This document shows, piece by piece, positions 63,706 to 64,000 of a stretch of 64,000 nucleotides of DNA. The stretch is from Candidatus Goldiibacteriota bacterium HGW-Goldbacteria-1 (GTDB lineage: Bacteria > Oederibacteriota > PGYV01). The position numbers and the translations under genes were made by a program. The notes beneath the pieces were generated by a model. That model ran no database searches. It was not told the DNA's origin and saw nothing but the letters and a program-made list of their open reading frames with translations. The stretch lies in assembly GCA_002839855.1 (NCBI GenBank), contig PGYV01000015.1, forward strand, positions 30,882-94,881. Reading direction: 5' to 3'. The stretch's first letter is position 1. Each line of letters opens with the position of its first letter.

Positions 63706-64000
<295 letters not shown>

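Overview
The window looks like a piece of chromosome from an uncultivated diderm (Gram-negative-type) bacterium, probably of a candidate phylum. A diderm envelope is indicated by an MsbA flippase, ADP-heptose and CMP-KDO synthesis genes, a heptosyltransferase-like enzyme, outer-membrane lipoprotein-sorting-like proteins and a predicted beta-barrel. Very long secreted proteins with Thr/Pro-rich linkers and FlgD-type Ig ends recall lineages such as Goldbacteria, but this is an impression and not a placement. Every gene I accept lies on the + strand. Overlaps of 1-11 bases between neighbouring genes are common, and visible promoters are of the sigma-70 type (TTGACA, about 17 bases, TAnnnT).

Layout. 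1-2.7 kb: split transketolase, a guanidinium-type SMR exporter and a RuBisCO-like protein in one operon. 2.7-8.6 kb: an apparently autoregulated TetR operon with two FtsX-type permeases, a LolA-like protein, a beta-barrel and a LolD/MacB-type ATPase. 8.8-26.3 kb: envelope block with msbA, gmhB, a first hldA/hldC pair, a GT9 transferase, a LysM-DUF3108 lipoprotein, two secreted proteins, a Y1 (REP-associated) transposase inside perfect 25-bp inverted repeats, then gmhA, a second hldA/hldC pair, kdsB, pyrG, kdsA, an RNase H and tldD. 26.7-31.4 kb: a TPR-associated TRAP transporter and a cold-shock gene followed by stacked terminator hairpins. 31.8-42.6 kb: polyprenyl diphosphate synthase and an 11-subunit complex I (nuoABCDHIJKLMN) without nuoEFG. 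43.1-51.9 kb: a run of chemoreceptor-like protein, PilZ, beta-propeller lipoprotein, HAMP sensor with a degenerate cyclase fold, J-TPR protein, Hsp70 with a shortened lid, and a GspE/PilB-like protein whose ATPase motifs are degraded. 52-63.4 kb: four large secreted surface proteins. 63.5-64 kb: tRNA-Thr(GGT) and the start of tuf.

The gaps between operons are unusually rich in repeats. At least eleven short hairpins share a 5' GTAG head, the signature of REP sequences, and one RAYT-type transposase gene is present. Longer composite repeats follow msbA and tldD, and an 8-bp tandem repeat lies upstream of the largest surface protein.

The best candidate for an undescribed system is the 43-52 kb run. 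It joins c-di-GMP-type receptor domains (PilZ, MshEN), a sensor and a dedicated Hsp70/J pair with two enzyme folds (cyclase, GspE ATPase) that have lost key catalytic residues. This suggests a regulatory or scaffold assembly rather than a secretion motor, but function is inferred only.
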